From: Pseudomonas sp. | GTDB taxonomy: Bacteria > Pseudomonadota > Gammaproteobacteria > Pseudomonadales > Pseudomonadaceae | Direction of reading: 5' to 3' | DNA: 41,365 bases | NCBI GenBank assembly: GCA_022448005.1 | Contig: JAKUTK010000043.1 | Span: 1-41,365 of the forward strand | The notes under the pieces: model-generated | What the model saw: only the letters and a program-made list of their open reading frames with translations | Databases searched by the model: none | Told to the model about the DNA's origin: nothing | Shown: positions 40,127 to 41,365 of the stretch, piece by piece | Layout: every line of letters starts with the position of its first letter | Position numbering within the stretch: the stretch's first letter is position 1 | Program-made: the position numbers and the translations under genes

Positions 40127-40617
40127 AGCGGCTCGCCAAGCCGCTCGAGGCCTTCATAAGGGCAGCTGGCGACGAGCGCGGCAAGCGAGCGTCCGTCGGC
40201 GAGCTGCAGGCCGTTCGGGGCTATCTCGGTGAGCGGGTAGAGCACGAAGGCTCTGGCATGCATGTGGTAGTGCGGCACCGTCAATCGTGCGTCGCTGATC
40301 AGGCGATCACCGAACAGCAAGATGTCCAGATCCAATGTGCGCGGGCCCCAGCGTTCGGCTTTGCGTTGACGGCCGTGGGCCAGCTCGATGGCTTGGAGCG
40401 CATCGAGCAGGGCCAGGGGTGGCAATGAAGTGTTCAGCGCAGCCACGGCATTGTGGTAACGCGGCTGATCCGGCGGGCCTAGCGGGTCGCTGAGATACAG
40501 CGAGGACACAGCGGCGAGCTGCGTGTCGGGGATTCTGGTCAGGGCGTCGAGGGCGCTACGCAGCTGCTGGCGAGGTTCGGCCAGATTGCTCCCCAGGCCG
40601 ATATAAACCCGGTCCAT
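40123..40617 (-). CDS. folK: HPPK (6-hydroxymethyl-dihydropterin pyrophosphokinase) FolK
   Basis: FolK transfers diphosphate from ATP to 6-hydroxymethyl-dihydropterin, the step before FolP. The 164 residues contain YIGLGSNL (5-12), the pterin-binding YHNAVA (54-59) and the signature RWGPRTLDLDILLFGD (89-104), with magnesium ligands D96 and D98. The ATG follows the pcnB stop directly (TAAATG), so the two are co-translated. Confidence 0.97.
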   Translation of the reverse strand: MDRVYIGLGSNLAEPRQQLRSALDALTRIPDTQLAAVSSLYLSDPLGPPDQPRYHNAVAALNTSLPPLALLDALQAIELAHGRQRKAERWGPRTLDLDILLFGDRLISDARLTVPHYHMHARAFVLYPLTEIAPNGLQLADGRSLAALVASCPYEGLERLGEPL

Positions 40618-41365
40618 TTAATCGGCAGATGCCGGTGCGCTTTCGTTGGGGCCGCGCTTGCGGCGGTTGCTGCGACGACGCTTGCGTGGGGCACCGCTGC
40701 CATCGTCCTTGTTGCTCAGCCCCCGAATCATGTTGCGGCGCTCGCTCTCGTTGGCTTCCTGGTAGTCCGTCCACCACTCACCCAAACCATCGGTTTTCTC
40801 ACCGGCACTCTCCCGCAGCAGCAGGAAATCATAGCCGGCACGGAAGCGCGGATTCTCCAAGAGCTGGTCCGCACGACGCCCTTGACGGCGCGGCAGGCGT
40901 TCCTGCATGTCCCAGATCTCGCGCATGGGCATAGTGAAGCGCTTGGGAATAGCAGTGCGCTGGCACTGCTCCCATATGAGGTCGTGTGCTGCTTCCTGCA
41001 TGGCCGGGATTGGCGGCAGGCCCCGCGCCTGCACCTCGGCGACGCGCGCCGGCAAGGCCGGCCAGAGCAGGGCCGCAAACAGGAAGGCCGGGGTGACGGG
41101 CTTGCCCTGGGCGATACGCAGATCGGTATTGACCAGGGCGTTGCGGATCAACGTGCCGGCATACTGGGGGTTGTCTTCCAGCGCATCGGCGCTGGCGGGA
41201 AATAGCGGTGCGAACAGCTCGTACTCAAGCAACAAGTCGAAGGTGCGTTCGGCTTTGCCGCTAAGGAACAGCTTGATGATTTCATCAAACAGGCGGGCAG
41301 ACGGCACGTCGTTCAACAGTTCGGCCAGATCGGCAATCGGCTCGGCGCTGTGCTTTTCGATTTCG
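40618..41365 (-). CDS. pcnB: Poly(A) polymerase I, C-terminal part (cut by window edge)
   Basis: PcnB adds 3' poly(A) tails that speed RNA decay by PNPase and RNase E. Only the last 248 residues are inside the window; the reading frame is open to the right edge, where it reads EIEKHSAEPIADLAELL. The visible part includes the RNA-binding body (SARLFDEIIKLFLSGKAERTF, YELFAPLFP, RFTMPMREIWDMQ) and the Arg/Lys-rich tail RKRRRSNRRKRG typical of PcnB. The catalytic N-terminal domain lies outside. The TTG at 41316 is an internal leucine codon, not a start. Confidence 0.95.
   Translation of the reverse strand, partial: EIEKHSAEPIADLAELLNDVPSARLFDEIIKLFLSGKAERTFDLLLEYELFAPLFPASADALEDNPQYAGTLIRNALVNTDLRIAQGKPVTPAFLFAALLWPALPARVAEVQARGLPPIPAMQEAAHDLIWEQCQRTAIPKRFTMPMREIWDMQERLPRRQGRRADQLLENPRFRAGYDFLLLRESAGEKTDGLGEWWTDYQEANESERRNMIRGLSNKDDGSGAPRKRRRSNRRKRGPNESAPASAD

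Overview
The window is a core-genome segment of a gammaproteobacterium of the Pseudomonas / Stutzerimonas (P. stutzeri) type. Three things support this: the gene order (recN | grpE-dnaK-dnaJ-dapB-carAB-greA ... ftsH-folP-glmM-tpiA-secG-tRNA-rimP-nusA-infB-rbfA-truB-rpsO-pnp ... pgi-panDCB-folK-pcnB), the near-textbook Pseudomonas protein sequences, and Pseudomonas-like intergenic hairpins. GC looks even at about 60% by eye. I see no insertion sequence, prophage, CRISPR array or integron, and no gene that looks foreign.

Left part (1-19015): recN (minus strand) carries a LexA box and diverges from the heat-shock cluster grpE-dnaK-dnaJ, which has two sigma-32-type promoters. Next come dapB, then carA-carB-greA (pyrimidine/arginine precursor synthesis and transcript cleavage) and a small membrane protein. 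yhbY converges on that gene and diverges from rlmE; both yhbY and rlmE act on the 50S ribosomal subunit. ftsH, folP, glmM, tpiA and secG follow in one direction.

Middle part (19023-28090): tRNA-Leu(GAG) and an initiator tRNA-fMet, each followed by a terminator, lead into the transcription/translation operon rimP-nusA-infB-rbfA-truB-rpsO-pnp. This mirrors the E. coli metY-rimP-nusA arrangement, including tandem terminators between the tRNA and rimP.

Right part (28094-41365): a secreted BON-domain protein has a candidate sigma-54 promoter. It ends at a terminator shared with a convergent minus-strand block. That block, in transcription order from the right, is pcnB (cut by the window edge), folK, panB, panC, panD, pgi, a DUF2236 oxygenase-like gene, a thiolase, a SAM methyltransferase, a large DUF748 (AsmA-like) envelope protein and two tandem DUF2845 paralogues coupled to it.

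Most of the window is ordinary housekeeping. The places most worth a second look are: the DUF748-DUF2845-DUF2845 module; the repeated GTAAC motifs upstream of panB and of the DUF2236 gene; the TTGCAGCTTG repeats that could form alternative hairpins over the dapB ribosome-binding site; the sigma-54-like promoter of the BON gene; and the strong hairpin between infB and rbfA. I did not find a convincing new defence, mobile or RNA-guided system.
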